The notes beneath the pieces are model-generated. The model did no database searches, was not told the DNA's origin, and was given only the letters and a program-made list of their open reading frames with translations. From Sphaerisporangium siamense (GTDB taxonomy: Bacteria > Actinomycetota > Actinomycetes > Streptosporangiales > Streptosporangiaceae): a DNA stretch of 64,000 nucleotides. This document shows positions 25,601-33,138 of this stretch, in pieces; within the stretch, counting starts at the first letter, position 1; each line of letters begins with the position of its first letter. Location: the NCBI RefSeq assembly GCF_014205275.1, contig NZ_JACHND010000001.1, positions 496,001 through 560,000 on the forward strand. The letters run 5' to 3'. Both the position numbers and the translations under genes were made by a program.

Positions 25601-26764
25601 TACCCGCTCTACGGCTTCCACTACTGGGCGCACCGGACCGTCGGCCGCCTCACCAACACGACGTTCCTCATGCGGATGTTCGGCGACAGCTCGTTCATCG
25701 TCCACTTCCTGCGCGGCCTCGGCTACGACCTGTCCCGGGCGAGCCAGACGGGGTCGAACTTCGGTCTTGAGCTCAAGCACGAGTCGCCGTACCTGGCCGC
25801 CGTCGGGACGGGCACGATGGTCTCCGACGGGCTGTCACTGATCAACGCGGACTACTCCGGCACCTCGTTCCGGCTGTCCCCGGCGACCATCGGCGAGCAG
25901 ACGTTCCTCGGCAACGACGTCGCCTACCCGTCGCAGAGCAGGGCGGGCGACAACTGCCTGCTCGCGACCAAGGTCATGGTCCCGGTGGACGGGCCCGTGC
26001 GGCGCGACGTCGGGCTGCTCGGCTCGCCGTGCTTCGAGATCCCGCGCTCGGTGCAGCGCGACAGCCGCTTCGACCACATGAAGACCGGGGAGGAGCTCCG
26101 CCGCCGCCTGGCGGCCAAGAACCGGCACAACGCGATCACCATCGGCCTGTACCTGCTGGTCCGGTGGGGTTACATCTTCGGCGCGACGCTGCTCGCCATG
26201 ATCGCGGCGAGCCTGTACGGGCGGTTCGGCCCCGCCGTCGTCGCCGTCGACGTGGTGTGCACGCTGGTCTTCTCCGCGCTCCTGCTGGCGCTGGTGGAGC
26301 ACACCGCGACCGGCTTCCGCGCGCTGCGCCCGCGGTTCTGTTCGATCTACCAGCCGTACTACTGGTGGCACGAGCGGTTCTGGAAGCTGAGCGGCACGTC
26401 CCTGCTGGACGTCTACAACGGCACCCCGTTCAAGAACCTGCTCTGGCGGCTGCTGGGGGTGCGCCTCGGGCCGCGGGTGTTCGACGACGGCTGCCACATC
26501 CCCGAGCGGAGCCTGGTGTCCGTCGGCGGCGACTGCACGCTGTCGGAGGGGGCGCTGATCCAGGCCCACTCCCTGGAGGACGGCACGTTCAAGTCCGACC
26601 GCATCGTGATCGGCGGTGGATGCACGATCGGCGCCAAGGCCCTCGTCCACTACGGCGTGACCATGGGCGAGGGCGCGGTTCTCGACGCCGACTCCTTCCT
26701 GATGAAGGGCGAGGAGGTCGCGCCGCGGGCCCGCTGGCGCGGCAACCCGGCCGTGCAGACCTAG
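22685..26764 (+). CDS. Pls/PosA-type membrane NRPS, putative cationic poly(amino acid) synthetase
   Basis: The 1359-residue protein has an adenylation domain (about 50-540; YTSGSTGRPKG at 200-210, NVYGPTEAT near 332, YRTGDLGR near 422, catalytic K533), a carrier domain (about 555-630; GLGANSMLM with S592) and a C-terminal region of about 700 residues with roughly six membrane helices around three soluble, hexapeptide-rich left-handed-helix domains. There is no condensation or thioesterase domain. This is the architecture of epsilon-poly-L-lysine synthetase and relatives, in which the membrane domains link monomers. The substrate pocket has D246 and an acidic E250 (FDFSVEEIW), fitting a basic amino acid. 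The upstream diaminobutyrate aminotransferase suggests poly-diaminobutyrate. A GGAGG site precedes the ATG. The monomer is inferred. Confidence 0.85.
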   Translation: MTRQADVEDARRPWWPAGRGRDVRSSTVSAPAGMGRPGRPGRGRDRLEVLFEEMCDRLRAERRGGVAVDADGVPLTYDELDARANRLARHLARRGARPGDRIALLFDHGAPAYEGMLAVLKIGATYVPLDPGYPADRLAHILGDAAVRLVLTLSHLRDRVPGAVALCLDEAEDAVAAEDGRRLTREERGERPDDLCYIVYTSGSTGRPKGVAVEHASICNFVRVAAEAYGLRRDDRVYQGMTIAFDFSVEEIWVPLMSGATLVPKPPGTSLVGRELREFLQDRGVTALCCVPTLLATLDQDVPGLRFLLVSGEACPPDLVRRWHRPGRRFLNVYGPTEATVTATWTTLHPGRPVTLGVPLPTYSVVILDPDRPRVLPPGELGEIGIAGVGLARGYLNRDDLTARAFVPDFAGLPDNPSGRIYRTGDLGRVTEDGEIEYHGRIDGQVQIHGYRVELAEIEAVLLEVPGVAQAVAGTHEPEPGVSELVAYYSAGGDAPGPDREEIYAHLRRRLPRYMIPAYLERLAAVPMLPSDKADRAGLPAPTGPRGTSSGTPYAAPGTVAEKILADTLARVVHQNQVSVDDHFFDGLGANSMLMARFCARVREEGTLPPVSMKDVYLHPTVRSLARALTETAPALAPAEPGAPELAAPRGGTARYLLCGVLQLLLFLGYAYAGALAVTACYTWLDGTDDPAELYLRALACGCALFAGLSLLPVAAKWTLVGRWKPGRVRVWTLAYLRFWTVKTLVRHSPMVLFAGSPLYLMYLRALGARIGPGAVILSRRVPVCTDLLTVGAGTVIRKDAYLSCYRARAGMIETGPVTLGRDVLVGEFTVLDIGTRMGDGAQLGHSSSLHEGQTVPAGERWHGSPAQPGGADYRAAPPAPCGVARRFRFCLLELLGTLLLAMPLTVAGSYLLGVLVLEPAGLDGRGTTGWGLVNAALAASLLLFLGGVAAVFLLVMTVPRLLNLVLTPGRVYPLYGFHYWAHRTVGRLTNTTFLMRMFGDSSFIVHFLRGLGYDLSRASQTGSNFGLELKHESPYLAAVGTGTMVSDGLSLINADYSGTSFRLSPATIGEQTFLGNDVAYPSQSRAGDNCLLATKVMVPVDGPVRRDVGLLGSPCFEIPRSVQRDSRFDHMKTGEELRRRLAAKNRHNAITIGLYLLVRWGYIFGATLLAMIAASLYGRFGPAVVAVDVVCTLVFSALLLALVEHTATGFRALRPRFCSIYQPYYWWHERFWKLSGTSLLDVYNGTPFKNLLWRLLGVRLGPRVFDDGCHIPERSLVSVGGDCTLSEGALIQAHSLEDGTFKSDRIVIGGGCTIGAKALVHYGVTMGEGAVLDADSFLMKGEEVAPRARWRGNPAVQT

Positions 26765-27888
26765 GCGAGCAGTCCGTCCAGGACCGCCGGGGCCAGCCCG
26801 AACGCCGTGGTCATGCCGACCCCGGAGGTCACCGAGACCACCCGGACGCCCGGGGCCGGGGTCGCGACCAGGAAGTCGCGGCCGGGCGCGGAGGCGTACA
26901 CGCCCCGCCAGCGCTCCCGCACGGTGAGCGGAGTGCCGAGCAGGTTCGCGACCTGGGCGAGGATGCCCTCGTCCAGGTGCTCGTGGCCGAACGGGTCGAG
27001 CGTGCGGGCGTAGGTGTGGGTGTCGCCGACGGTGAGGTCGCCGTCGGGGCGCTGGGTGAGCATGAGGTTCAGCCCGGCGGCCACCAGTTCGGCGTGCCCG
27101 CCGGTCAGGCGGTCCCGGAGGGCGGAGAGCGACGGGCAGGAGGCGAAGCCGGGGTACTTCATCAGCGAGAACCCGCTGAGGACGGCCGCGTCCACGGCGC
27201 CCGCCGCCGGGCCGCGCACCCGCATCATCTGCAGGCCGCAGCGGACCAGCCCCGCCTCGTCGGCGATCTCGGGGAAGTGCCGGTCCACGTCGTGCCCGAC
27301 GGCGACCACGACGTGGCCGGCCGCCAGGTCTCCCCTGCTCGTGCGGACCAGGCCCGGCTCGACGGCGAGGGCCGCCGTGCCCCACAGGAAGCGCACGCCC
27401 CGCGCGGCGAGCCAGGCCGCGGTCGCGGGGACGGCCTCGCGCGGGTCCACGCGGACGTCCATGGGCAGCCACGCGCCCCCGACGACGTCCGGCCCCGCGG
27501 GCACGCGGGCTTCGACGCCCGCGCGGTCCAGGGGCACGGCCTCGTCGCCGCGCAGCGCGTGGAACTCCTCCAGCACGGCCATCTCGTCCTCGGCCCGGGC
27601 GAGGACCACCGTGCCGCTCTCGCGCAGCCAGAACCCGGCCGACCTCGCCAGGCGCACCCAGGTTTCCCTGGCCGTCCTGGCGTAGGCGAGCGCGGTGCCG
27701 TCCTGGGCGGTGACGCAGCCGTGCCCGAAGTTGCGCACCGACGCGCCGACCGCGCGCTCGTCGCGTTCCACGACCACGACCGACCTGCCCCGGGCGAGGG
27801 CCTCGCAGGCGTGGGCGAGGCCGACGATGCCGGCGCCCACCACGACCACGTCGGCCCGCTCCGGCCGCCGGAGGAGTCCATTTGTCAT
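26761..27888 (-). CDS. FAD-dependent oxidoreductase, phosphonate-catabolism type (TIGR03364-like)
   Basis: The 375-residue DAO-like flavoprotein has the dinucleotide fold ADVVVVGAGIVGLAHACEAL, VVVVERDERAVGASVRNFGH and, near the end, SGVGMTTAFGLAPAVLDGL. The NFGHGC motif and the adjoining phosphonatase-like HAD gene match the TIGR03364/TIGR03351 pair, in which the oxidase is thought to convert an aminoethylphosphonate-type amine to phosphonoacetaldehyde. The ATG at 27888 sits inside a 12-bp palindrome. The TAG stop shares a CTAG with the stop of the Pls gene. Substrate is inferred from neighbours. Confidence 0.75.
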   Translation of the reverse strand: MTNGLLRRPERADVVVVGAGIVGLAHACEALARGRSVVVVERDERAVGASVRNFGHGCVTAQDGTALAYARTARETWVRLARSAGFWLRESGTVVLARAEDEMAVLEEFHALRGDEAVPLDRAGVEARVPAGPDVVGGAWLPMDVRVDPREAVPATAAWLAARGVRFLWGTAALAVEPGLVRTSRGDLAAGHVVVAVGHDVDRHFPEIADEAGLVRCGLQMMRVRGPAAGAVDAAVLSGFSLMKYPGFASCPSLSALRDRLTGGHAELVAAGLNLMLTQRPDGDLTVGDTHTYARTLDPFGHEHLDEGILAQVANLLGTPLTVRERWRGVYASAPGRDFLVATPAPGVRVVSVTSGVGMTTAFGLAPAVLDGLLA

Positions 27889-27893
27889 GACAA
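27882..27893. promoter_or_regulatory. 12-bp palindrome spanning the oxidoreductase start codon
   Basis: TTGTCATGACAA is a perfect palindrome with the start codon at its centre. A TACTTG sequence directly upstream on the minus strand could be a -10 box, which would make the mRNA leaderless. It is a plausible operator for the divergent GntR regulator whose gene starts 134 bp away. Confidence 0.5.
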
Positions 27894-28021
27894 GTAGGCT
27901 CTCTGAGCCGACGACCGTCCGTCAACCCACGCCGGCGATGTTGGCCTGCCGTTCATTTGCCCTGTTGAACCCGCCTATCGCCACCTTGCGTGGACATCGC
28001 TGACCTGTATAGTCAACTGCC

Positions 28022-28801
28022 GTGGACGACCCCCTGCACCAGCGCATCGCCGACGACCTGCGCCGCCGCATCGCCGCCGGCCTGCTCGCCCCCGGCGACC
28101 CGCTGCCCTCGGAGTCGCGGCTCTGCGCCCAGTGGTCGGCCTCCCGCGGCCCGGTGCGCCAGGCCCTCGCCGCGCTGCGCGCCGAGGGGCTGATCGGCGG
28201 CGGCCGGGGCCGTCCCCCCGTCGTGCGCGGCGGCCCGGTGCCGCAGCCGTTCGAGACGCTGCTGTCGTTCACCCGCTGGGCCGAGAGCCTCGGCCGCGTG
28301 CCCGGCCAGCGGCTGCTGGAGATCGCGCGCAGGCCCGCCCGCGCCGAGGTCGCCGACGCCCTGGAGATCGACGAGGGCGAGCCCGTGGTCGAGCTGCTGC
28401 GGCTGCGCCTGCTGGACGGCAGGCCCGCCATGATCGAGCGCACCGCGTTCGCCGAGCCGGTCGGCCGGCTGCTGTTCGACTTCGACCCCGGCTCCGGATC
28501 CGTCTACGCCTACCTGGCGGCCCGGGGCGTGGCCCTCGCCGTCGCCCGGCACGTCTTCGACGCCGTCGCCGCCGATCCCCTCGACTCCTCGCTGCTCGGC
28601 GTCCCCGAGGGCGCGCCGCTACTGCGCGAGCTGCGGCGCGCGTCCGGCGAGTCCGGCGAGCCGTGCGAGTACTCCGACGACCGCTACCGGCCCGACCTGG
28701 TGACCTTCACCATCGAGAACGCCCAGCGGGCGCACCCGTCCTTCAGCCGTTCCCGGCGGCCCGACCCCGCGGCCGCGCACCCCGACCGAGGTGGCACATG
28801 A
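28022..28801 (+). CDS. GntR-family regulator with UTRA domain
   Basis: The 259-residue HutC-type regulator has the winged helix (LHQRIADDLRRRIAAGLLAP, LPSESRLCAQWSASRGPVRQ) and a UTRA ligand domain (VVELLRLRLLDGRPAMIERT, LLRELRRASGESGEPCEYSD, DRYRPDLVTFTIE). It is divergent from the FAD oxidoreductase and overlaps the HAD hydrolase gene by 4 nt, so it probably controls both. The GTG start gives MDDPLHQRIADDL, the usual N terminus. The ligand is likely a phosphonate or its degradation product, an inference from neighbours. Confidence 0.88.
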   Translation: MDDPLHQRIADDLRRRIAAGLLAPGDPLPSESRLCAQWSASRGPVRQALAALRAEGLIGGGRGRPPVVRGGPVPQPFETLLSFTRWAESLGRVPGQRLLEIARRPARAEVADALEIDEGEPVVELLRLRLLDGRPAMIERTAFAEPVGRLLFDFDPGSGSVYAYLAARGVALAVARHVFDAVAADPLDSSLLGVPEGAPLLRELRRASGESGEPCEYSDDRYRPDLVTFTIENAQRAHPSFSRSRRPDPAAAHPDRGGT

Positions 28802-29463
28802 CGATCGAACTCATGGTCCTGGACATCGCCGGCACGACCGTCGAGGAGTACGGGGCCGTCTACGACGCGCTCGCCGACGCCGTCACCGCGGCGGGCGGGC
28901 GGCCGTCCACCACGGACATCCAGCGGTGGATGGGGGCCGGCAAGCGCGAGGCCGTCGCCCACCTGCTGGCCGATCACCTCGGCCCGGTGGGCGACGCCAC
29001 CGTGGACGCCGCCTTCGCCGACTTCCGCGCCCGCCTGGACAAGGCGTACCGCGACCGGCCGCCGGTCGCCCTGCCCGGCGTGCCCGAGGCGCTGGCCCGC
29101 GTCCGCGCCGCCGGGGTCAAGGTCGCGCTCACCACCGGCTTCGACCGCGAGGTCACCACCGGCCTGCTCGGCACGCTCGGCTGGGACGCCACGGTGGTGG
29201 ACGCCGTGGTGTGCGTGGACGACGTCCCCGCCGGGCGGCCCGCGCCCTACATGATCTTCCGGGCGATGGAGGCGACCGGCGTCCACGACGTCTCGCGCGT
29301 GCTGGTGGCGGGCGACACCGTCCGCGACCTCCAGGCGGGCACGAACGCCGGCGCCGGGTTCGTCGTCGGCGTGCTGACCGGCAAGCTGGACGCGGTCACG
29401 CTGGGCGCCGAGCGCCACACCCACATCCTGCCGGGCGTGACCGGCCTTCCCGCCCTGCTCTGA
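28798..29463 (+). CDS. Phosphonatase-like HAD hydrolase (TIGR03351-like)
   Basis: The 221-residue HAD protein begins MTIELMVLDIAGTTVEEYG: nucleophile D9 and the DxAGT variant typical of phosphonoacetaldehyde hydrolases. RWMGAGKREAVAHLL carries K49 at the place of the Schiff-base lysine in the cap domain. ALTTGFDREVT and VAGDTVRDLQAGTNAG are motifs II and IV. The expected reaction is cleavage of the C-P bond of phosphonoacetaldehyde or a relative. ATGA overlap with the regulator gene sets the start. The family is well recognised; the precise substrate is not. Confidence 0.82.
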   Translation: MTIELMVLDIAGTTVEEYGAVYDALADAVTAAGGRPSTTDIQRWMGAGKREAVAHLLADHLGPVGDATVDAAFADFRARLDKAYRDRPPVALPGVPEALARVRAAGVKVALTTGFDREVTTGLLGTLGWDATVVDAVVCVDDVPAGRPAPYMIFRAMEATGVHDVSRVLVAGDTVRDLQAGTNAGAGFVVGVLTGKLDAVTLGAERHTHILPGVTGLPALL

Positions 29464-29472
29464 CCCGGGCGC

Positions 29473-31365
29473 TCACGACCGGCTCGCGTACGCCCGCGCC
29501 TTCGCCGTGCGGACGGCCGCCGACAGGGTCGCCACGTCGTAGGCGCCCTCGTGGCGCCGCCCGTTGACGAAGAACGTCGGCGTCCCCGACACCCCGCTGA
29601 GGTCGGCGGAGTCGACGTCCTCGGCGATCCGCTCCGCGCCCGCGTGGCCCTCCAGGTCCTCGTGGAACCGCTGCACGTCCAGCCCGATCCGCTCGGCGTA
29701 CGCGAGAAGGTCGGTGACGAGCAAGGCACCCTGGTGGTCGAGCAGGATGTCGTGCATCTCCCAGAACGCCCCCTGTTCCGCCGCCGCCTCGGCCGCCTCC
29801 GCGGCGAGCTGCGCGGACGGGTGGACGTCCTGCAAGGGCAGGTGGCGCCAGACGTACCGCAGGTCGCCGAACCCGGCCAGCAGCTCGCGGACGATCGGCT
29901 CGGCCTGGCCGCAGTAGGGGCACTCGAAGTCGCCGTACTCGACGAGGGTGACCGGCGCGTCCTCCGGGCCCCGCATGTGGTCGCGGTACGGGTCCACGGG
30001 CGCGGCCAGGTCCACGATCGGCTCGGCGGTGCCGAGCAGCGCACGGATCTTCACCGGGCGCGGCAGCAGGGAGGTCAGCCGCGAGACCAGCCAGGTCAGG
30101 AGGGAGGCGGCCAGCGCGGCGGCGAGCACGCCGAACTTGGCCTCCTCCAGCCGCGGCCCCTCGAAGGCCAGCGTGGCGATCAGCAGCGACACCGTGAAGC
30201 CGATCCCGGCGATCGTGCCCCCGCTCACCAGGGCCGCCCAGCCGACCGGTGCCCGCACCCGCCCCCCGCTCAGCCGCGTGACCAGCCACGTCGCCCCGGC
30301 GATGCCGACCGGCTTGCCGAGGACGTAGGCGAAGAAGATGCCGAGCGTGATCGGCGAGCGCAGGGCGCGCTCCACGAAGGCGCCGCTGATCGGAATGCCC
30401 GCGTTGGCCAGCGCGAACAGCGGCACGATCACGTAGCCGGTCCAGGGGTGGTAGAGCTGCAGCAGCCGGTGGTTCGGCGAGATCGCCTTGGCGACGCCGA
30501 GGCTGGCCGAGCGGGCCAGCTCGGCGGTCGGCTGCTCGCGGAACAGCCGGAACAGGTCCGAGGCCCGCTCCAGGTCGGAGCGGGCGGCGGGCGAGGCGTA
30601 GGTCAGCAGGCCCATGGCCAGGCCGATGACGACCGGCTCGACGCCGGACTTCAGCAGCGCCACCCAGGCGGCGGCCCCGAGCAGCACGTAGATCAGCCCG
30701 CTGCGCAGGCGGGCGGCCTTGACCAGCAGCGTCAGCCCGAAGATGGCGATGGCGACGACGAGCCCCGGCCAGGAGACGTCGCGGCTGTAGAACAGCGTGA
30801 TCGCGGCCAGCGCCACCAGGTCGTCCACGACGGTGACGGTGAGCATGTACGTGCGGGCGCGGGTGGGCAGGCGGGAGGCGACCAGGGCGAGCATCCCCAG
30901 GGCGAAGGCCGTGTCCGTGGACATCGCCGCGCCCCAGCCGTACGCCGACGGCCGGCCCCCGTTGAACAGCAGGTAGACCGCGATCGGGACCAGCATGCCG
31001 CCGACGCCGGCCACCACGGGGAGCAGGAGCCTGCGCCGGTCGCGCAGCTCGCCCATGTCGAACTCGCGGCGGGCCTCCAGGCCCACGACGAAGAAGAAGA
31101 GCGTCATCAGGCCCGCGTTGACCCAGTGCCGCAGGTCCAGCGCGACTCCGGCGCCGCCGACGCTCACCGAGAGGTGCGTGCCCCAGATCGCCTCGTACGA
31201 GCGAGGGGCGAGGTTCGCCCACACGAGCGCGGCCAGCGTGGCGGCGAGCAGGATCGCGGCGCTGCCCGTCTCCGTGCGGAGGAACTCGCGCAGCGGGGTG
31301 TCGAACCGCCACCCCCATGTGGTCCGTCCGGAGTGCGGTCCGTCCCCTTGCCGAAATTCCGTCAC
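29473..31365 (-). CDS. nhaA: NhaA-type Na+/H+ antiporter fused to a DsbA-like thioredoxin domain
   Basis: The 630-residue protein has an NhaA antiporter domain (about 25-430) with TFFFFVVGLE-like membrane blocks (MTLFFFVVGLEARREF), STDTAFALGMLA and the conserved ion-binding pair in TVTVVDDLVALAA, and a C-terminal DsbA-type domain (about 445-630) with the redox motif ECPYCGQAEPIV and the cis-Pro segment GVSGTPTFFVNGRRHEG. Plain NhaA is about 390 residues. The GTG start follows from the N terminus of the antiporter. The redox domain may be cytosolic or extracytosolic depending on helix number. The fusion is known in actinobacteria; its purpose is unclear. Confidence 0.92.
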   Translation of the reverse strand: MTEFRQGDGPHSGRTTWGWRFDTPLREFLRTETGSAAILLAATLAALVWANLAPRSYEAIWGTHLSVSVGGAGVALDLRHWVNAGLMTLFFFVVGLEARREFDMGELRDRRRLLLPVVAGVGGMLVPIAVYLLFNGGRPSAYGWGAAMSTDTAFALGMLALVASRLPTRARTYMLTVTVVDDLVALAAITLFYSRDVSWPGLVVAIAIFGLTLLVKAARLRSGLIYVLLGAAAWVALLKSGVEPVVIGLAMGLLTYASPAARSDLERASDLFRLFREQPTAELARSASLGVAKAISPNHRLLQLYHPWTGYVIVPLFALANAGIPISGAFVERALRSPITLGIFFAYVLGKPVGIAGATWLVTRLSGGRVRAPVGWAALVSGGTIAGIGFTVSLLIATLAFEGPRLEEAKFGVLAAALAASLLTWLVSRLTSLLPRPVKIRALLGTAEPIVDLAAPVDPYRDHMRGPEDAPVTLVEYGDFECPYCGQAEPIVRELLAGFGDLRYVWRHLPLQDVHPSAQLAAEAAEAAAEQGAFWEMHDILLDHQGALLVTDLLAYAERIGLDVQRFHEDLEGHAGAERIAEDVDSADLSGVSGTPTFFVNGRRHEGAYDVATLSAAVRTAKARAYASRS

Positions 31366-31506
31366 GTGTCTTTCGACATCGCGCGGCGGCGAGGCATTCC
31401 CGCGGCCACCCGCCCGGTCACGCCCATGATCCGTCCCGCCGCGCGGAACCGCCGACGGCCACGCCGTTCCAGTACGGAACGAGCGCGGCGGATTCGTCCG
31501 GGCCGC

Positions 31507-31785
31507 CTAGCCGCCGCGGCGCCCGGAGGCGATCCCGGGAGGCGCGGCGGCCAGCGCCTTCTGGATGGCCTCCACCAGGGCCAGGGCCGACTCCTCCGTC
31601 AGCTCGACGGCCACCCGCGCGGAGGGTCCCTCCGACGGGTTGGTGAAGTCGATGTTCACCGTGTGCTCGTGGCAGGCGTGGTAGGGGTGGTCGACGTAGA
31701 CCATGCCCTGCTTCACCGTGAACCAGCCGGAGCCGCCCTTGCCGGCGCCGTCGAGCTCGAACGTCTCGGTCAGGTACGTGCACAT
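31507..31785 (-). CDS. DUF6295 family protein
   Basis: The 92-residue protein starts MCTYLTETFELDGAGKGGSG and contains WFTVKQGMVYVDHPYHACHEHTV in two parts typical of DUF6295, as I recall it. The CTY and HACHEH segments could bind metal. No function is known. Its ribosome site (GGGGAG) lies near the stop of the hydrolase gene 12 nt upstream, so the two form an operon. Confidence 0.75.
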   Translation of the reverse strand: MCTYLTETFELDGAGKGGSGWFTVKQGMVYVDHPYHACHEHTVNIDFTNPSEGPSARVAVELTEESALALVEAIQKALAAAPPGIASGRRGG

Positions 31786-31797
31786 GCCGGACTCCCC

Positions 31798-32541
31798 TCA
31801 GGCCCCGAGGTGGCGGCCGAAGAACGCGAAGACCTTCTTCCAGCCCTCGGCCGCGGCGGCCGGGCGGTAGCCGGGGCGGTCGACGCCGAAGAACCCGTGG
31901 CCGGCGTCCGGGAAGACGTGGAACTCGTGTTCCTTGCCCAGCCTGTCCAGCTCGGCGGACAGCCTGGCCACCTCCTCGGGCGACGGATGGGCGTCCTCGG
32001 CGCCGAACAGCCCGAGCAGCGGGCAGGACAGATCGGGCGCCTTGGACAGCAGCGACGTCGCCTGCAGCGGGTACCCTGCGGGCGAGTCGCTCGCCACGAA
32101 CGCGCCGTAGCAGTCCACGGCCGCGTCCAGCGGCAGCGAGCAGGCGGCCAGGAAGGTCTGCCGGCCGCCCGAGCAGTACCCGATCACCCCGATCTTGCCG
32201 TTCGCGTGGTCGAGGGAGTTGAGGTGCGCCACGGCCCCGGCGACGTCTCCGACGAGCTGCTCGTCCGGAATGCCGCCCTTGGCCCGCGCGGCGGCGGCCT
32301 GGTCGTCGTGGGCGACGCCCGCGCCCTCCCGGGAGTACAGGTTGGGGCAGATCGCCGCGTACCCGCGCGCCGCGAACCGGCGGACGATCTCCCTGGTGGC
32401 CTCGTCGTACCCCGGCATGTGGTGGATCACCACGACGCCGCCGCGGGGGCCGTCGTGCAGCGGATACGCCAGGTAAGCCTCAAGCTCGGCCTTCTCGTGA
32501 CCGGTGATGGTGACCGTCCCGGCCCGCATCGCGTCGTTCAT
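31798..32541 (-). CDS. Dienelactone hydrolase family protein
   Basis: The 247-residue alpha/beta hydrolase has the DLH nucleophile motif GYCSGG (C123), D183 in LFGAEDAHPS and H215 in FPDAGHGFFG, the Cys-Asp-His triad of the family. It lacks a signal peptide. The ATG at 32541 is preceded by GGAGGCGCGA. Members open lactones or related esters in aromatic degradation or general detoxification; no such pathway genes are adjacent. It is the first gene of a pair with DUF6295. Confidence 0.9.
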   Translation of the reverse strand: MNDAMRAGTVTITGHEKAELEAYLAYPLHDGPRGGVVVIHHMPGYDEATREIVRRFAARGYAAICPNLYSREGAGVAHDDQAAAARAKGGIPDEQLVGDVAGAVAHLNSLDHANGKIGVIGYCSGGRQTFLAACSLPLDAAVDCYGAFVASDSPAGYPLQATSLLSKAPDLSCPLLGLFGAEDAHPSPEEVARLSAELDRLGKEHEFHVFPDAGHGFFGVDRPGYRPAAAAEGWKKVFAFFGRHLGA

Positions 32542-32687
32542 TCGCGCCTCCTCGTGCTCCGCGGAGATCCCATTCTGCTCACCGGCCCCCGCCGTCTCCC
32601 ACCGCCCCCGCCGGAGGAGGGTGCGCGGGGCCGGTACGACAGGCCATGATCGTGGTCGATCCGAGGCGTACGCGTGGAAGGAACCCC

Positions 32688-33074
32688 ATGCCGCACTACA
32701 GCAGGATTTACAAGGCCGTGGTGGACGTCCCCGAGGAGGTCCACGACGCGGAGCTCGCGTTCTGGCAGGGCGCCAGCGGCCAGGCGCTGCACCACATCGA
32801 GCGCTATCCCGAATACCACGGCGCCCGGCTGCCCGGCGAGGCGTTCGGGCTGCTCGTCCAGAAGCTCGGCGAGGGGCCGAGCGGGGTGCACCTCGACATC
32901 CACACCGACGACCTGGACGCGGAGGTCGCGCGACTCGAAAGGCTCGGCGCCACGCGGGTGAGCCACGTGAACGGCCACTGGTGGGTCATGCGCGACCCGG
33001 CCGGCCTCCTGTTCTGCGTGATCCCCGACAAGCCGGGCACCTTGAACGACTCCAACGCCCAGCGCTGGGACTAG
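32688..33074 (+). CDS. VOC-superfamily (glyoxalase-like) protein
   Basis: The 128-residue protein has the VOC ending VHLDIHTDDLDAEVARLERL and WVMRDPAGLLFCVIPDKPG, with the usual His and Asp/Glu candidate ligands. It is likely a small cytoplasmic enzyme or binding protein. The ATG at 32688 is chosen for the ribosome site GGAAGGA; a frame from 32646 also exists. Monocistronic; no pathway context. Confidence 0.85.
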   Translation: MPHYSRIYKAVVDVPEEVHDAELAFWQGASGQALHHIERYPEYHGARLPGEAFGLLVQKLGEGPSGVHLDIHTDDLDAEVARLERLGATRVSHVNGHWWVMRDPAGLLFCVIPDKPGTLNDSNAQRWD

Positions 33075-33138
33075 CCCCGCCCATGCGCGCTCCGAACGAC
33101 ACGACCGCGCCGTAGAGCGGTCCGGACGGGCGCGCCGC

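Noticed and set aside
22127-25780. A 1217-residue minus-strand frame opposite the Pls-type gene
   Set aside because: Composition (Gly, Arg, Ala, Val, His, Gln) is that of an antisense shadow in high-GC DNA; the plus strand is clearly coding.
29551-32649. A 1032-residue plus-strand frame opposite NhaA and the hydrolase genes
   Set aside because: Antisense shadow of genes with unmistakable domains on the minus strand.
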